A stretch of DNA of 64,000 bases, taken from the NCBI GenBank assembly GCA_038501625.1, contig JAZAYU010000011.1:10548849-10612848 (forward strand), written 5' to 3'. A program made the translations under genes and the position numbers. Source of the stretch: Corbicula japonica. Taxonomy: Eukaryota; Mollusca; Bivalvia; Venerida; Cyrenidae. Position 1 is the first letter of the stretch. Each line of letters opens with the position of its first letter. Below, one piece after another: positions 35,616-48,400 of this stretch. The notes beneath the pieces were generated by a model, which did not search any database, was not told the DNA's origin, and worked only from the letters and a program-made list of their open reading frames with translations.

Positions 35616-37650
35616 CGGTCACGTGACCAATAAGAATTGGCATTTCCGTCCTCTGTGATAAAAAATGTGTGCAAGGGAGTACTAACCTATCTTAACTAAA
35701 TAGATGCAGGAGTATATCAGTGATAAATAGTCAGTACACATGATATGACGCAATGCGGTAAATGAAGTTGAATGCATAACAAATATATGTGTAAAGCGAA
35801 ATGAAGAAAGTGTTTTCAATATAATTGTTTAAATTCTTCTGGCATTAGCGGACAGTGAAGTTGTGATTGTGCGGGATTGAACAAATACCTACAGAAGCTT
35901 TAGCACAGAACTGTAGATGAACGTGGTACAAAACCATTCTAAAAGCCTTGTTTTACCAAAATGCAAAACAATTTGCTCAGTTATGTTGTATTGTAACGGG
36001 GGCATATGTTACCATTATGTTGGGAATTGCAATATCACATCTGATTCTAATTTGCCAGCGAAAACCATTGCCGTCTAGTGTTAAACCGTCGTTTCCCCAC
36101 ATTTCGGAGTTGCAAGTACACCTTAATGTCCCACATTTCAGGGACGTAAATCATCAGTCACGCCACCATTTTGTTTAGTTAAAAGCTCAAAGCTTTGATT
36201 CTATGTGCACATATCCATTATAAACTACTAAAGCATTATGAATCAGAACAGACAATGTTTTGTATGTGTAAATGTCTCCGAAAAGCCCATCATTGCGCCA
36301 TATTGGAAGCAATGTTTAGGACATCTGTGTATTGTTGTGGTTGGAAGGAAGTAGATTATAGAAGCATAGAATGGTTTATAGAACACATGGGGCTACTGGA
36401 CTGGTAGGTTCTTCTGGCTATTTACAAAGTACGTCAATATTTTAGAGTCTACACTGAACATTTTGTTTTGTTTTAATAGACTGCAACCGTATCAGTCTAT
36501 TCACACCGAATTTATAATAAACTACCAAGGTCTTTGAAAATTCAAATTCCGGATATTACTCATGTACATGCATAAGCAATTTGTTTGTTCAGTGGTGTAG
36601 ACCATAAAATATCGATAAAAGCTGGGAGACACACGGGGACCGTCTCCAAAGCACCTGAGGCTATTTAAGCTTCTAGCGATGATAAAGATTTCGTTCAGTA
36701 CATATATTTCTATAATTGCAAAGAATTAATGTAACATGTTAAACAAACAGCAATGGTATTAATTTGTTTATCTTGAACAATTGCCAGCTGTATTTCTTTT
36801 CTTTATCATTAATTTATCAATTGAATGTCGTTATTTATAACAGTTAAATACTGCTTGGTTGTTTAAAGCTCTTAAGGAAACATTTGTTCAAGAATTCCAA
36901 AGATTCGTATAATACCAATAGTCTCAGGATATCTGCAGTATTATTTTACACAATACAAACATCGGTTGAATGTATAGTTTTCTGTAAATAAATGTCATTT
37001 CTTCATTATACACTTCTCTAACAAAGAAACTGCAGCCACGTCAGTAAAGAAATTCAGAAATAGACCAAATTCCGACTGCATGTGGACTGCATGAATCACA
37101 AACATACAGAAATTGGCAAATAATGGTAAATTAAATGGATTGGGGTAAAGAAAACAATTTTGTTCGAAACTAAAATTTGGCAGCACTAAAATTGGACAGC
37201 ACATATTTTATCAAACTATCTCCCCAAAAATTCGGCAGCACATGTTTTATCAATCTATCTCCCCCAGTGATCAAATGCCTCTTATTTGACAACAAATCGA
37301 AATTAAACAGCGTTTGAAACAAGCTAGTTCGTTCGTAATATCCGGACACATCTTTCAAGAGGCATTGTGAGAAAAAAATTCGCCCTATTCTAGTGTGGGA
37401 CGTAACTTGTCTTCAAGACAACTTTAATATCAAAGAGTGGCAAACTTGACCTGGGATTTCCTTAAATATTTTGCCTGGTAAAGCTCTGGGGGCAACTTTA
37501 TACAATCCAGATACCGAAATGGAAAATTGAGACGATAATATGTTTTGGCATCGTGTTTTCCTTGGAGTAATTACTTGAGATTGAAGCAGTAACGTCTTGC
37601 CATGGTTTTGCCGGCAGGAAGTTTGTGCTCTGTCACACAGACTTCGTTAG
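35616..37650. other. 3' flank of the plus tetraspanin, no other gene seen
   Basis: This must hold the 3' UTR of the plus tetraspanin. Several AATAAA-like sites occur (for example about 36520 and 36986), but none is clearly favoured. Small open frames at 35948-36407 and 36995-37358 show no recognisable motif. Confidence 0.4.
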
Positions 37651-37651
37651 A

Positions 37652-37893
37652 TTAACCCTTTCCTTCATATATACGCAAATTTACGCATGTGCGACCAGTG
37701 TAGATCCAGATCAGCCAGCATATACGTGCTGTCTGATCAGTATCTGCACTGGTCGCGTTTGATTCAGAAATAACCAAACAAATAAAATAGCGAATAGTTT
37801 AGATCCTGATCAGACGGCACGGATGTGCCGGATGATCTGGATCTAATCGGTTCGCCTATGCAATAAAGGTGTATCTCTGGAGGAAATGGTTAA
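37652..37893. mobile_element. Foldback 'gatcc-gatcagac' element, copy f, near full length
   Basis: Begins ttaaccctttccttcatata and ends ctggaggaaatggttaa. Inside are gcgaccagtgtagatccaga and, facing it, tgtgccggatgatctggatc. It is close in length and layout to the best copy at 59320-59559. Confidence 0.88.
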
Positions 37894-39680
37894 AGCATTT
37901 ATCTCCATTGATGAGATGCTTGCAATCATAGCTTATCTGTACATAAACATTTACGTTGACTTTAATGCATTGTATGTCATTATTTCTTGTTTTCGTTAGA
38001 TGCGATATGTTGTGAGTTCAAAGTTTATTTTAATCAACTGTCTATTTTTAATTTTGTTAACTGTTTAACGTTTGTGATAAGGTTGGACTTGTTTTCATTG
38101 TGTACATGGTTGTTTAATGTTAATGTATATGGCTATGAGGTTGTTATCTTGTTTACAAGAGCCCATTGGCCCTTTCTTTTGAGCTTTTCACAAAACCCTC
38201 CTTGTATCTTGGGTACTAAGATATGCAGTCAAACTGTCGCAAGCGACATAAATTTCTGTCAAAACATATCAGACTTGTGTGGGACTTATTTCTTTTTCTA
38301 TTTCCATTAGCACTTATATAGTATTTACCAAAAGCGTTTTGCCTGATAACGACCAATGTGGCTTCTTTACCAGGTTCTACAGTGTACATCACCTGGGTCG
38401 TTGTTCATTCTTAACGTACATGAACACAATGAATGTTGTCATAATTCAGTGAAAAGCTCTTTCAACTATAAACGACCAGACAAAACACTTGACCTGGCCT
38501 CTAATCATGCCAATTATTTTAAATCGATTATGCTTATTTAAACAAAAACAATTATAGGTCTCTAATCATGCCCAATATTTGAAATTAATTATCCTTGTTT
38601 AAACAAAACATTTTACATTTTATTAGATTGTATAGGAAATTCAATTCAATTTCTTTTTTTTTTTTTGGCATCAGAAGTTTGCACGTCTTGTCCTTAGTTG
38701 ACGTTACCGTTAATGTTTGTTTCAATTAAAGTTTTGTCCACATGTTGAATTACTTTTATAACTATTCAGGTTCTTATTCTTTATTACGGTGTTCAGTTTT
38801 TACAATAAACAACAAAATAAAATGTTGCAATAATGCTTTTTTTCATACTGTCATCGAGAACCTCGGATCAAAACAAAATCAAATTGCATTATTTACAGAT
38901 TTCACGGTGTGCGCCGTTTAAACCCATTGAAATATTTCAAGTTTCTATAGAAATGTTAGATATTAGCTCCATTAAGCCCTCTTCATCCTTCACAAGTATA
39001 GATAATGTCTTTGTTTGGTTGATTTTGACCTACTTTGCTAACAGTTTGACTATTAATGGACATAAAACCATTGTAAACATTTATAGTGTTTAACCTGTAA
39101 GTAAATAGCGCATCAGTGTGTCTAATTCGGAGATCTATTCTTTGTATATTTTTGCACACAATTACAAGGTCCTATCATTTATGTTAACAAAAACAATCTA
39201 CAAAGTTGCTTTTGTGAAGAAATGTTTCATAGACGTTATAAATGGCTTGTTTAATTAAATATGTGAAATGTTTTGACTGCTAATCAGGCAGCAGCTGTGG
39301 TTTTAATATTTGAACAAACCTATCATGGTAAGATGTGAGAAACTGACATTTGTGTATCTGAACTGAGAGTTGCGACAGTAGAAGGTTGTTATGAAGCGTT
39401 TTGTCAATCAATTGTTACCATAGAAACACGGCGTAATTACGCGCCATTTTATAGCATCAGACTTAATTGTTTCATAGGTTTGCACGAATATTCTTTTTAC
39501 ATGTTCAATAACAGCGTGAAATAGTCTCCATTATTCATTATATTGTATTTAACTGAACAACAAAACTCCATAACACTGACAATAATAATGCATCAGTGTA
39601 AAGGTATGAATATTATAGAGGGCGCATGAAGAACAACACTGCATTTGGGGCCAGTGGAGATAAATTTCAGCTGTCTGACC
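37894..39680. other. No gene recognised
   Basis: AT-rich DNA. An open frame of 107 codons (37987-38310) is AT-driven and lacks motifs. A short tandem dimer with ~60-bp period (tctaatcatgcc at about 38502 and 38562) is present. Confidence 0.4.
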
Positions 39681-39682
39681 AG

Positions 39683-39826
39683 GCCCCAAGTTAATAAAAC
39701 TGGAATAGAAATCAGTTTTATAGCTCTAGCCTACAATTGATTAGTTCCGAGATTGTGCTCAATTTCATCCAATCAGATTGCTTGGAATTGATATTGGACT
39801 CCAGTCTCAGTTTATAGCATTAGGAA
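39683..39826. mobile_element. Palindromic MITE copy 9, very diverged
   Basis: Recognisable by aataaaactggaatagaaat, tttcatccaatcagattgct and ccagtctcagtttatagc. The arms no longer pair well. Confidence 0.6.
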
Positions 39827-39911
39827 AAGAGTCTAGACTTTATACTGTGTGGGTTGTGATTCAGAAAAAAACTTTGGTCGCTGAAAAGTTTAATTGACTA
39901 CATCAACATTT

Positions 39912-40133
39912 CATCCTTTACTCAAATGGATACGCCTTCCCTTGTGCGACCAGTGTAGATCCAGTTCAGCCTGCACATCTGTGCAGTCTATTCAAGAACC
40001 ACTGTTCGGTGCATGGTATTTTCTAATAGCTAGCAGTGTAGATCCTGATCAGACTGCACGGATGAGCAGGTTGATCTGGATCGACACTGGTCGCACATGG
40101 GATAAAAGTCGTAACCGTCGAGGAAAGGGTTAA
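39912..40133. mobile_element. Foldback 'gatcc-gatcagac' element, copy g
   Basis: Left part tgtgcgaccagtgtagatcc, right part cagtgtagatcctgatcaga and gatctggatcgacactggtc, ending gaggaaagggttaa. The 79-codon open frame over it is the repeat itself. Confidence 0.88.
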
Positions 40134-40946
40134 GCTCCCTGTAATACCCTTATATTTAAGGATTATATTCCAACTTCTAGTTAACGGAGCAAGTTGAGAG
40201 CTACTTCAGAGGAAATATCTGTCAAACCATGAAGCGAACATATCAATAATACGTAGTGTCATTCTAAAAGCAATCATCTCTCTTTTCTGCTCATCAAAAT
40301 GGAATAAATCAGCTTTTATCTATTGCCGGTCACATCATTCTATGAAGCTAAGTTAACTAGTTATTTCAGATCGAAGTTAATGTACCGGGCAATTGTGGTA
40401 TTATGAATGAAATAAGAGAAATGACGAAGAATCACTTTTATCCGATTAAAATTTTGATCCAACATCGCAAACTTTCCTCTTAGATGCAATGGTTGTTTCA
40501 AAGATTAAGTGTCTAAGTGTATTATTTTCATCAAAATAATATTTAATTAAAAACACACTTCAGTCTCGTTTTGAATTGTTTAGATGACGTCAACAGTGTG
40601 TGGTTTTAACGATCAAATTAGAAAAAAAAAATTTTAAGGTCATGTTAAAAATCTGATTTTCGTTTGTTACTAAACAACATTTTGTCATAATTGTAAGTAA
40701 AAGGAAAGTAACCTAAATTATTTAGAATTCACAACTTATATAAATGATGACGCTACTACACTGACCCTGAACCAAGTTCATGGCGTCAGTTTTGGAAGTG
40801 TATAGTAAAGGTTTAGCTAATATCGTTTTTTTTGGCTTTTGTCGTTTAGAGTTTATTCATTGTAGTTTTTCTTTGAGAACATCTTTAACTAGCCATATGA
40901 CGACCTTCACGTTATATGTTAGATTTCGTCTGCTTGTAACATGGCT

Positions 40947-41090
40947 GAGGGTAATAAAACAGAGCATGGAAACCAGTCTCAAATCTCAAGCATCTGATTG
41001 GCTGAACTGGCGACCAGTCGCCATTTCAGCCAATCAGATACTTAAGATTTTAGACTGGTTTCCATGCTCAGTTTAATAAACTTGGGACCA
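40947..41090. mobile_element. Palindromic MITE copy 10
   Basis: Full-length: gagggtaataaaacagagca on the left, tgctcagtttaataaacttg on the right. Confidence 0.9.
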
Positions 41091-41694
41091 TGTTTCATAT
41101 TGTACATAATCATTATGGCTTGAATGTGGTGACAGCGAGACGTCTGTGAAAATCAATGATTTACTTGACAATATTTCCATGTTCATTTTACAGTATATTG
41201 ATCGTTTTACAAGGATTATAATAAAATCCTATTTTTCAATATCTTCTCCTCTTGTCTATTTTAGATCCCCGATGAAAAGTAATTTCCATTTTCTGTTCTG
41301 TCTGCGAGTATCTTGGAAGCTAATTGAAAATCATTAGCGGCTATTTGAAGATCAAAACTGACAGCTTCATTAAAATGGTGACATTTTAGCAAAAATATGT
41401 CTACACTCGCAGTAGGAATTCATTATTTTCCAACTTAACACGAGAAATTTAGTATTGCGTACAATTTTCACCATTCTTGAGATATGACTTTTGACATGAA
41501 TATTTTAAAAAGTGATAGAAATTTCGAAAGAAGATAATTAGTCTCTTAAATGATTAACCCCAGTACGTCGACGACGTAAATAACCTCCGTTTTCGACGGT
41601 GTAAATAACACCGTTTTCGACGGCATCAACGTGTCATTTAGCTATCATGAGATTTTACGAGTAATTTTAGAGAAAAAAAACATCAATAGCTACG

Positions 41695-41817
41695 GTCCCA
41701 ATGTTATAAGCTGAGAATGGAAACCAGTCTCAAATCTCCAGCATTTGATTATCTGAAATGGAGACTTGAAAGTGATTTCAGAATGGATTCGCGTCTCATT
41801 TTAATGATCTTCGGCCT
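41695..41817. mobile_element. Palindromic MITE copy 11, diverged right arm
   Basis: Left arm cccaatgttataagctgaga and gaaaccagtctcaaatctcc are well kept; the right arm is eroded (gcgtctcattttaatgatct). Confidence 0.75.
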
Positions 41818-41819
41818 AG

Positions 41820-43578
41820 ATGCAGGTTGTGGTTAAAACAAGGCACTTTTCAATAAGCCCCAAAACATTGGAAAACGTCACAGAACCCTGAAATAAATGT
41901 CCACTTAATGAATATATTTTTAATTAAATTTTTAATTTATTTGGTTTTGAAATTTCACATTTCATTCATTGTTATAATTTGTCTTTCCCTGTGTGAAAGT
42001 GTCAGTTGTTTCAAGGTCGATCAGCCACTTCATATGAAACTACACGACTTATCAGCTGCAAAAAATGTCAGCCGAATTGTGAAGAAACAAAAGAAGAAAA
42101 AGTGAATTAACCAACGCGAAAGTGAGTGAATGCAAAAACTACTCTTCGTCCGCACCATTTTCGTGTAGCGGTGATGAAGCTAGAACTACTACCGATGAAA
42201 TGGTCCCAGGGGACTATAGATTTGTCGGAAATTCTTGATTGAATAGATGTAAGCTAAGATAACTTCGAATAATGTCTTAGTTAAGGAAATTCAATTTCGG
42301 ATGGTTAATGGATTATTTGAGTAAGACTGTCCGTTGACAATGGAAGCGAGATTGGTGCAAGCTATATATATAGGAAACCAGATAATCATATTTGAATCAT
42401 GAACGTGTAAAGTCATAACTAACCTAATCAGGCTCACAGAAGTGATATACGGCGGCCATTATCCGGCCTATTGTTGGTAATTGTCTGAAATATTGCTACT
42501 TGTGCCGAAGATTCGATACTTCTGGTTAGGATAATTAAAATTTATATAAAAGTAAAAAGAATTAAAATATATATATTTAACGCGGCTCTTTAATGTGGAA
42601 AAAGTTGCATAGATATACACAGTAGAGTATACTAATTGTACGTTACCCCCAATCTACATTGCTCGCTTCTTGGTAAAGTTAACCTAATAAATAAAAAAGA
42701 GAACTGTGTAGATCCTGATCAGAAGGCACGAGTCTGTGTCAACCTAAGTTTGATCAACCTAAGTTCATCTTTTATTGTTGTTACAAAATACATCTTAATG
42801 ATTTCATTTCCAAGAAAATTTAGCTTGTGCATGTATTACGTTCTGAATGGTTTATCGTAACGTTACAATTCCCAGTTATGAAAATCCTTACTAAAAAAAA
42901 AGACAAGAACAAAAAAAATACTATAATTTTTATCATACGATTTGTTAACGATGCCGTGTAATTATTATCCACAAATGAAAACTAGACAAGACCTTTAACG
43001 AGGAAAACCCTTTTATGAGGGATGGTTTCTGAATCATGCTCATTTTTATCATAGTTCATTAATTTCGCATTAATCACTTGCTTCAATTTATAGCCAGTAA
43101 AAATGGTGAATTATGTAAAGGGAGACAAATCTTATTTAACCACTTTATCATAAAGTACGGAGTACATTTCCTTTTATTTTTATTTTATAAAAATAATATA
43201 TCTTAACAGTTAGACCAAATAAAACAAGTATTCCATTAAAACATAAAACATTTTCAAAAAAACTTGCATGATGTTTTCAGTTTTCCATATATACTAGCAT
43301 TCAATTATGAAATAATGAATATTTGTTTAAAACTGGCAACAGACAAGTTTAAACTTCCAACAAGCTAGATCACCAAATACAGCACATGCATCGACTCTAC
43401 TTATATTTAAAAGTAATTTCAAAGCATGTCAGTATTCATTATAAAGAAAGCTACAAATATCAACGTTCGACAATCAACAATGTTTATAACAAAAATCTAT
43501 AATTGGTCCCTATAGTTAAGCAGGTTTAAATACTGGAAATGTGAACGGTTTATTCCTGAAAGTTGTTAATGTTTATTC
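41820..43578. other. No gene recognised
   Basis: AT-rich DNA. Short open frames at 41908-42105 and 42636-42860 have no motifs; the second runs through a foldback fragment at 42702-42733 (gtgtagatcctgatcagaag). Confidence 0.4.
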
Positions 43579-43580
43579 CA

Positions 43581-43683
43581 GGGCCAAAGATCATAAAACT
43601 AAGTCGACCAGTCGCCATTTCAGCCAATCAGATTCTTGAGATTTGAGACTGATCTCCTGATTTAGTTTTATGATCTTGGGACC
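43581..43683. mobile_element. Palindromic MITE copy 12, 'gatcataaaactaag' subtype
   Basis: Ends are agatcataaaactaag and ttagttttatgatcttggga rather than the ttataaaactgag ends of the main type. The left arm is shortened. The interior cgccatttcagccaatcaga is shared with the main type. Confidence 0.85.
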
Positions 43684-43684
43684 T

Positions 43685-44770
43685 GTTCAGCTTCGTAAAA
43701 GATTTATTGGAATTATCATAAGCTAACGTTTTTCGAGTAACTGTTCTTTGGAAAAAAAAACGCAGTTCTGTTATTTAGTCTTACCACCTTTTATACAGTT
43801 ATACAGTTATTAATTGAAAAATAAACTGTGCCGTTTTTACATACCCCAAACTACTTTAACAATGAATTTGAATTTTGTATGTTTATTTTTTATAAACATT
43901 TTAAACTTTAAATATATATTATGTTCCCACACACACGTACGCAGGTAAAAAATGGTATCAATCAAATGTAATTTAAAAAAAATAATAACGAAAGTGGGTC
44001 TGATGTTGTCCTTATTACTTTTTAAATGGTTAATTCTTTCTTACAATAAAAAGACCGCAGTGTTAACTGTACTCGTATATCAGTGAATCATATGCAACGT
44101 TTTTTTTTATTTTTTAAAGAAGGTAAGGGCTTGAAGATAGCGTGACCATGAAGTTAGGAAACCGAAAATATTTAAGAGTTTGCAAACACAAAAAATAACT
44201 TGTATAGCGCATTGTATGGCTCATAAATGTAGAAACAAATTAAGGTTAAATCGTTTTGTTCGTAAATGCTATGTGTGCAAAACGAACATTATAAAAAATT
44301 AATAAAACGGTCATTGTCAAGGTCGTCCTCGAGCCTGGAAATCACTTGGCCTTGGTTCTAACTCCAGTTCATTATATTTTTAATAAAACAAAATCCTTGT
44401 GCATCTCTTAGAGTGAAAAAGGGATAATTAAAATGATAAAAAATTAAAATATGTTTTTGTCATTGTGAATACTGGTAGGTAAACATGTTCCGTAAATATT
44501 GCACAAAAACACGAAAAAGTAAAATTTAGCGGGAAATCGTCAACTTAGTGAATAAAAGGTACATCTCCTTTTTTATATTGCACTAAGGTGACGCAAGGTT
44601 CTGCTGAGAGATCGCTTGAGAATAAAAGTTCCCGCAATTTAAACAATTAAAAAAATGACGTAAAAGTAAACATGATATAATGATATATACAATAAACAAT
44701 AGAAACCTGATAAAGAAAAGTAGTATTCCGAAGTATTTGTCACTAAGTGTAAAAAACAACTAGTACAGTA
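43685..44770. other. No gene recognised
   Basis: Very AT-rich, with homopolymer runs; no supported feature. Confidence 0.4.
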
Positions 44771-44775
44771 CTACA

Positions 44776-44943
44776 CTAATCCTTTCCCTGCTGGTTGACA
44801 TTGAATCCCCGCAGCCAGTGTTTGCAGCTAGTATCAGCTTTGTTTGAAGAACAGCTCAAGCTGCCAAACTGGGGATCTTCCTTCTTTGAATTCAAACAGA
44901 ACTCTGCACAATGCTCACACACATTTACGGAGTTTTCACATTT
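44776..44943 (-). CDS. Possible terminal exon, cysteine-rich, unrecognised
   Basis: On the minus strand a GTTTTGTAG acceptor-like site is followed by 55 codons and TAG. The reading begins KCENSVNVCEHCAEFC and ends CKHWLRGFNVNQQGKD. It has seven cysteines and a base composition richer in GC than its surroundings. It lies about 460 bp beyond the last exon of the minus tetraspanin in the same orientation and phase 0. It could be an alternative last exon (but then TM4 would be incomplete), the last exon of another gene, or a transposon fossil. The plus strand is also open here (44795-44995). No family is recognised. Confidence 0.25.
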   Translation of the reverse strand, partial: KCENSVNVCEHCAEFCLNSKKEDPQFGSLSCSSNKADTSCKHWLRGFNVNQQGKD

Positions 44944-45404
44944 CTACAAAACACAAACCGGGAAAACTGAGATTTCGGCAGATATCTCCAAATGAACACA
45001 CATTTAAATCCGACTAGAATAACATTAAATATAATACTCCATTCGAATGTAGGCTTTACACTTAGTTCATATTTTGTTTTAATATATTCCATCGCGAATA
45101 AATCATCACGTTATAGGTATATGCACTTCATTCCGACAGAGGAAGACAAAAACACAGACTTTGGCGAGAATATTAACAATACTCCATTATACACCAAGTT
45201 CATTTTAACACAAAGTTGTCATAATTATTTACTTCCATTTTGTGCTTCTCCTTTTGCTTGGCTTGCATAGCACATATAAGGCAAACTTTGATGTTTTTGC
45301 ATGTTTAAAATTTGCAGAACGATGTGCTAGTAGTGCTATTCCAGTATTGGTCCAGTACGCCAGGGGACGGAATGTGCCAGAATATAGTCAAGCCGTGGAC
45401 TGGG

Positions 45405-45494
45405 CTAAACTTCTACCTCGTAATCAAACTCGTCTTCGTCATCCACATCTCGCACATTGGCACACAAATAAAAGGCAATCACAATACCTATGAG
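45405..45494 (-). CDS. Tetraspanin (-) last exon, TM4 end and acidic tail
   Basis: Follows CTCATTTCAG in phase 0. LIGIVIAFYLCANV completes TM4, and a strongly acidic tail (RDVDDEDEFDYEVEV) ends at TAG (45405-45407). The plus-strand open frames over this stretch are shadows. Confidence 0.93.
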   Translation of the reverse strand, partial: LIGIVIAFYLCANVRDVDDEDEFDYEVEV

Positions 45495-48400
45495 CTGAAA
45501 TGAGAAGAATATTATTATTTTTAGCACCACTAAACCTAAAACTTATCCGGCGATACCTTTAATAAAACAAGTAAAATTTCTTAATTTGAAGTTAAAGGAA
45601 ATTTTATTTAATAAAGTTGCTAACCCCTCATTAAGTATACAAATATATGCAATGTAGTCTTAAATGGTATGTATTCGTATGCATTATACAGGTCCACGCA
45701 TGCAGCGTTGCTTACAGTTGTTAAAAGCATGAGAGTGCCCTCGAGTGTCCTTCCAACTTTTTTGAAGAGATAACGAAACGTCAGCAATTGGTTACCGTTA
45801 ATAGCAAATGGCATAGGGCACTTCAGGATCTTTAAAAATGCAAAGAAACCACCAGTAAAAAATCGTACTTCTCAGATACGTCCTTGTCTCAACCTACCGT
45901 TGGTAACCTATGCCTGTATGTTAAAAAGGTAACATGTGTTTTATCTTTAATTAATGTAAAGCAACACACTTTTACATCTATTTTGACGGGTACATACCAA
46001 AAGTAGCGGCACAGAGCCTGTTACTATAGTAATGATGAGAAAATGCTGCTCTAAATATTCCATTGCTTTGTCATAACAACCCTGAAAACAAAGACAATAG
46101 GTTAATTAAGTACCATTGTATTTAGTATAAATGGAACCTTTAAACATGGAAAAACACCCATAAAACGATTTCGGTAAAATTGCACAACATTCTTTATGTT
46201 TGATTTTACTAACTCACGAAACATATTAATGATTAATCAAGAAGCATATAGACGGCTGCAAGAAATGTATGGTATTGTCAACCAAACCAAATTATAAAAG
46301 AGGAAATACTAAATTCACAAAATATCAGATTCATGAAAAATGTATGTATGCGATCAAAATACGAATAAAAAAGGGATATAACTGTGGAACAAAAATCTCA
46401 TAACGGGAACTATTTGTTGATCTAAAAAGTAATGAAGCAAAATGTTTAAAAGTTCTTCGTGAGTCAATCAAGAAGTTTTAACATAATTGAGTTTTTTCAA
46501 TTTTAAAAGTAACTAAAATGGGCATGATTGTCAAAAGACTCCGTTGAAGTTAAGGAACAAGATACACGTATGTTAATGAGAATCATGCTTATAAGGTTTG
46601 AAGTATGAAAGGGACATAACTGTGCAACAAAAAGCTTAAGTTATGTAACATATCATCTTTGTAAAAATTGAAGTCAGCCACTTAATAGTTTAAAAATTAT
46701 ATAAACTTTATGAAATGTATTCAGAATCAAGGTAAAAAATATTACAGGTATGTGTTGACGCAGTGTGTTATGAAGACATTTTGTGGGAAATTAGTAGTTT
46801 GTCAATTAGTTTAAAAGTTAGTGCGAAATGTTTGATTGTTGACTATCAAACGGGGCATAAGTCTGAAATAAACTCGATTTGATTTCGCAATTCGACTGTT
46901 TTTTTTCACAGTCACTGACATTATTGAAGTTAGATTTAGTAAAACTCCTCCTGAAAATCATCCCGAAATTAAGACAATCCCAATAATAGAATGTTAGACC
47001 ACATTTCAATGTCACTTTTAACAGATGTGCAATATATTCTACCGCAGAATTAAGACCAGTGCCCAAGGTAATAAAACTGAGCACGGAAACCAGTCTCAAA
47101 TCTCAAGCCTCTGATTGGCTGAAATGGCGACCAGTCGCCATTTCAGCCAATCAGATGCTTGAGAATTGAGACTGGTTTCCAATCTCACTATTAGGACCGC
47201 CTTGATCCATTCCCAGACGTGTTCCTTATAGAGTGATTTCGCCGTATTTAGAACACTATCTAGATTGCAATTAATCAACAAGATACTACAAATTTTCCAT
47301 GTTCTTTGATAGTTTGTAATCTCTGCATTAAAAAGGATGGCTATGCATGTTAGAGACTTACTGTGGTATGTAAGGCAGGATTGTCTTTGTATTTTCTGAA
47401 CTTTGAGTTTGGAGGACCGTAGACCGGTGGTCCATCGTACTGGTCATTTTCACCTTGACACAGCACCTTACTTTCTCCGTCTACACAACAACTGTCTGGT
47501 ACATAAACTGCAAAACAACAACAACAGACTAACCTAACAATAGTTTCCAGAAATTATTGATTTGAAATATAACATTTATTAAATATGTATGTGTCAAATG
47601 AAGAAAAAAATCGATAGCATATTCCGATGCCTAATATACTTACATTCGAGAACCTTTAAAGATGTGATAATTATTTTGATGTGCGTTCATCATTATGTAA
47701 GAAGATCATTTTTATTGATACTATTATGAAGTCAAAAATTCAATTAAATGTTTTTCTAGTTTTTCATATTTATTTCAGATTCTTTCAAAATGATAAAGGT
47801 TCGTTTGAAGTGTGTGTTAACAGTTTAATCAAATATTTCATTTTTTTTTAATTTATTGATTAACTGTGATAAACAAAATGAGTGCATCTGAGCACTTGCT
47901 CACAATCAGTCAAATTTAGGTCTTCATAAAACTTTTTATAAAACTGATGATCATCTGTTGTATATGTTATTACTCTTATGTAATTTTGTGTCAATGCTGT
48001 ATTTCTGTCTGTAGCTTGCAGCCAAAGGCAAAGATTTGCTAATTTGCTGAATAAAAACTGAAACTGAAACCATTTATTAACTACTTTTCTTAACTTTTTT
48101 AAGATAAGAAGCTGTACAATTAATTTAAGAACAAGCTGCCATAAATTTATTCTTTGTATATACAATTCCAGAAGCTATCAGATTACAAGGTCTGGGCCCA
48201 AGATCATAAAACTAAGTTTTGAGATCTGTCTCAAATCTCAAGGATCTGATTGGCATTTCAGCCAATCAGATGCTTGAGATTTGAGACTGATCTCCAGATT
48301 TAGTTTTATGATCTTGGGCCCTGCACACTATTCCAAAGCCAAGGTGCTACAAATTCTGCTGTTTCATTTGTTGTTATGTTGTTTATGTTTTAAATTAAAG

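Noticed and set aside
37987..38310. Plus-strand 107-codon frame
   Set aside because: Rich in Phe, Leu and Asn as expected of chance frames in T-rich DNA; no motif.
45242..45503. Plus-strand open frames of 63 and 83 codons
   Set aside because: They overlap the last exon of the minus tetraspanin antisense; the minus reading has family motifs and splice sites.
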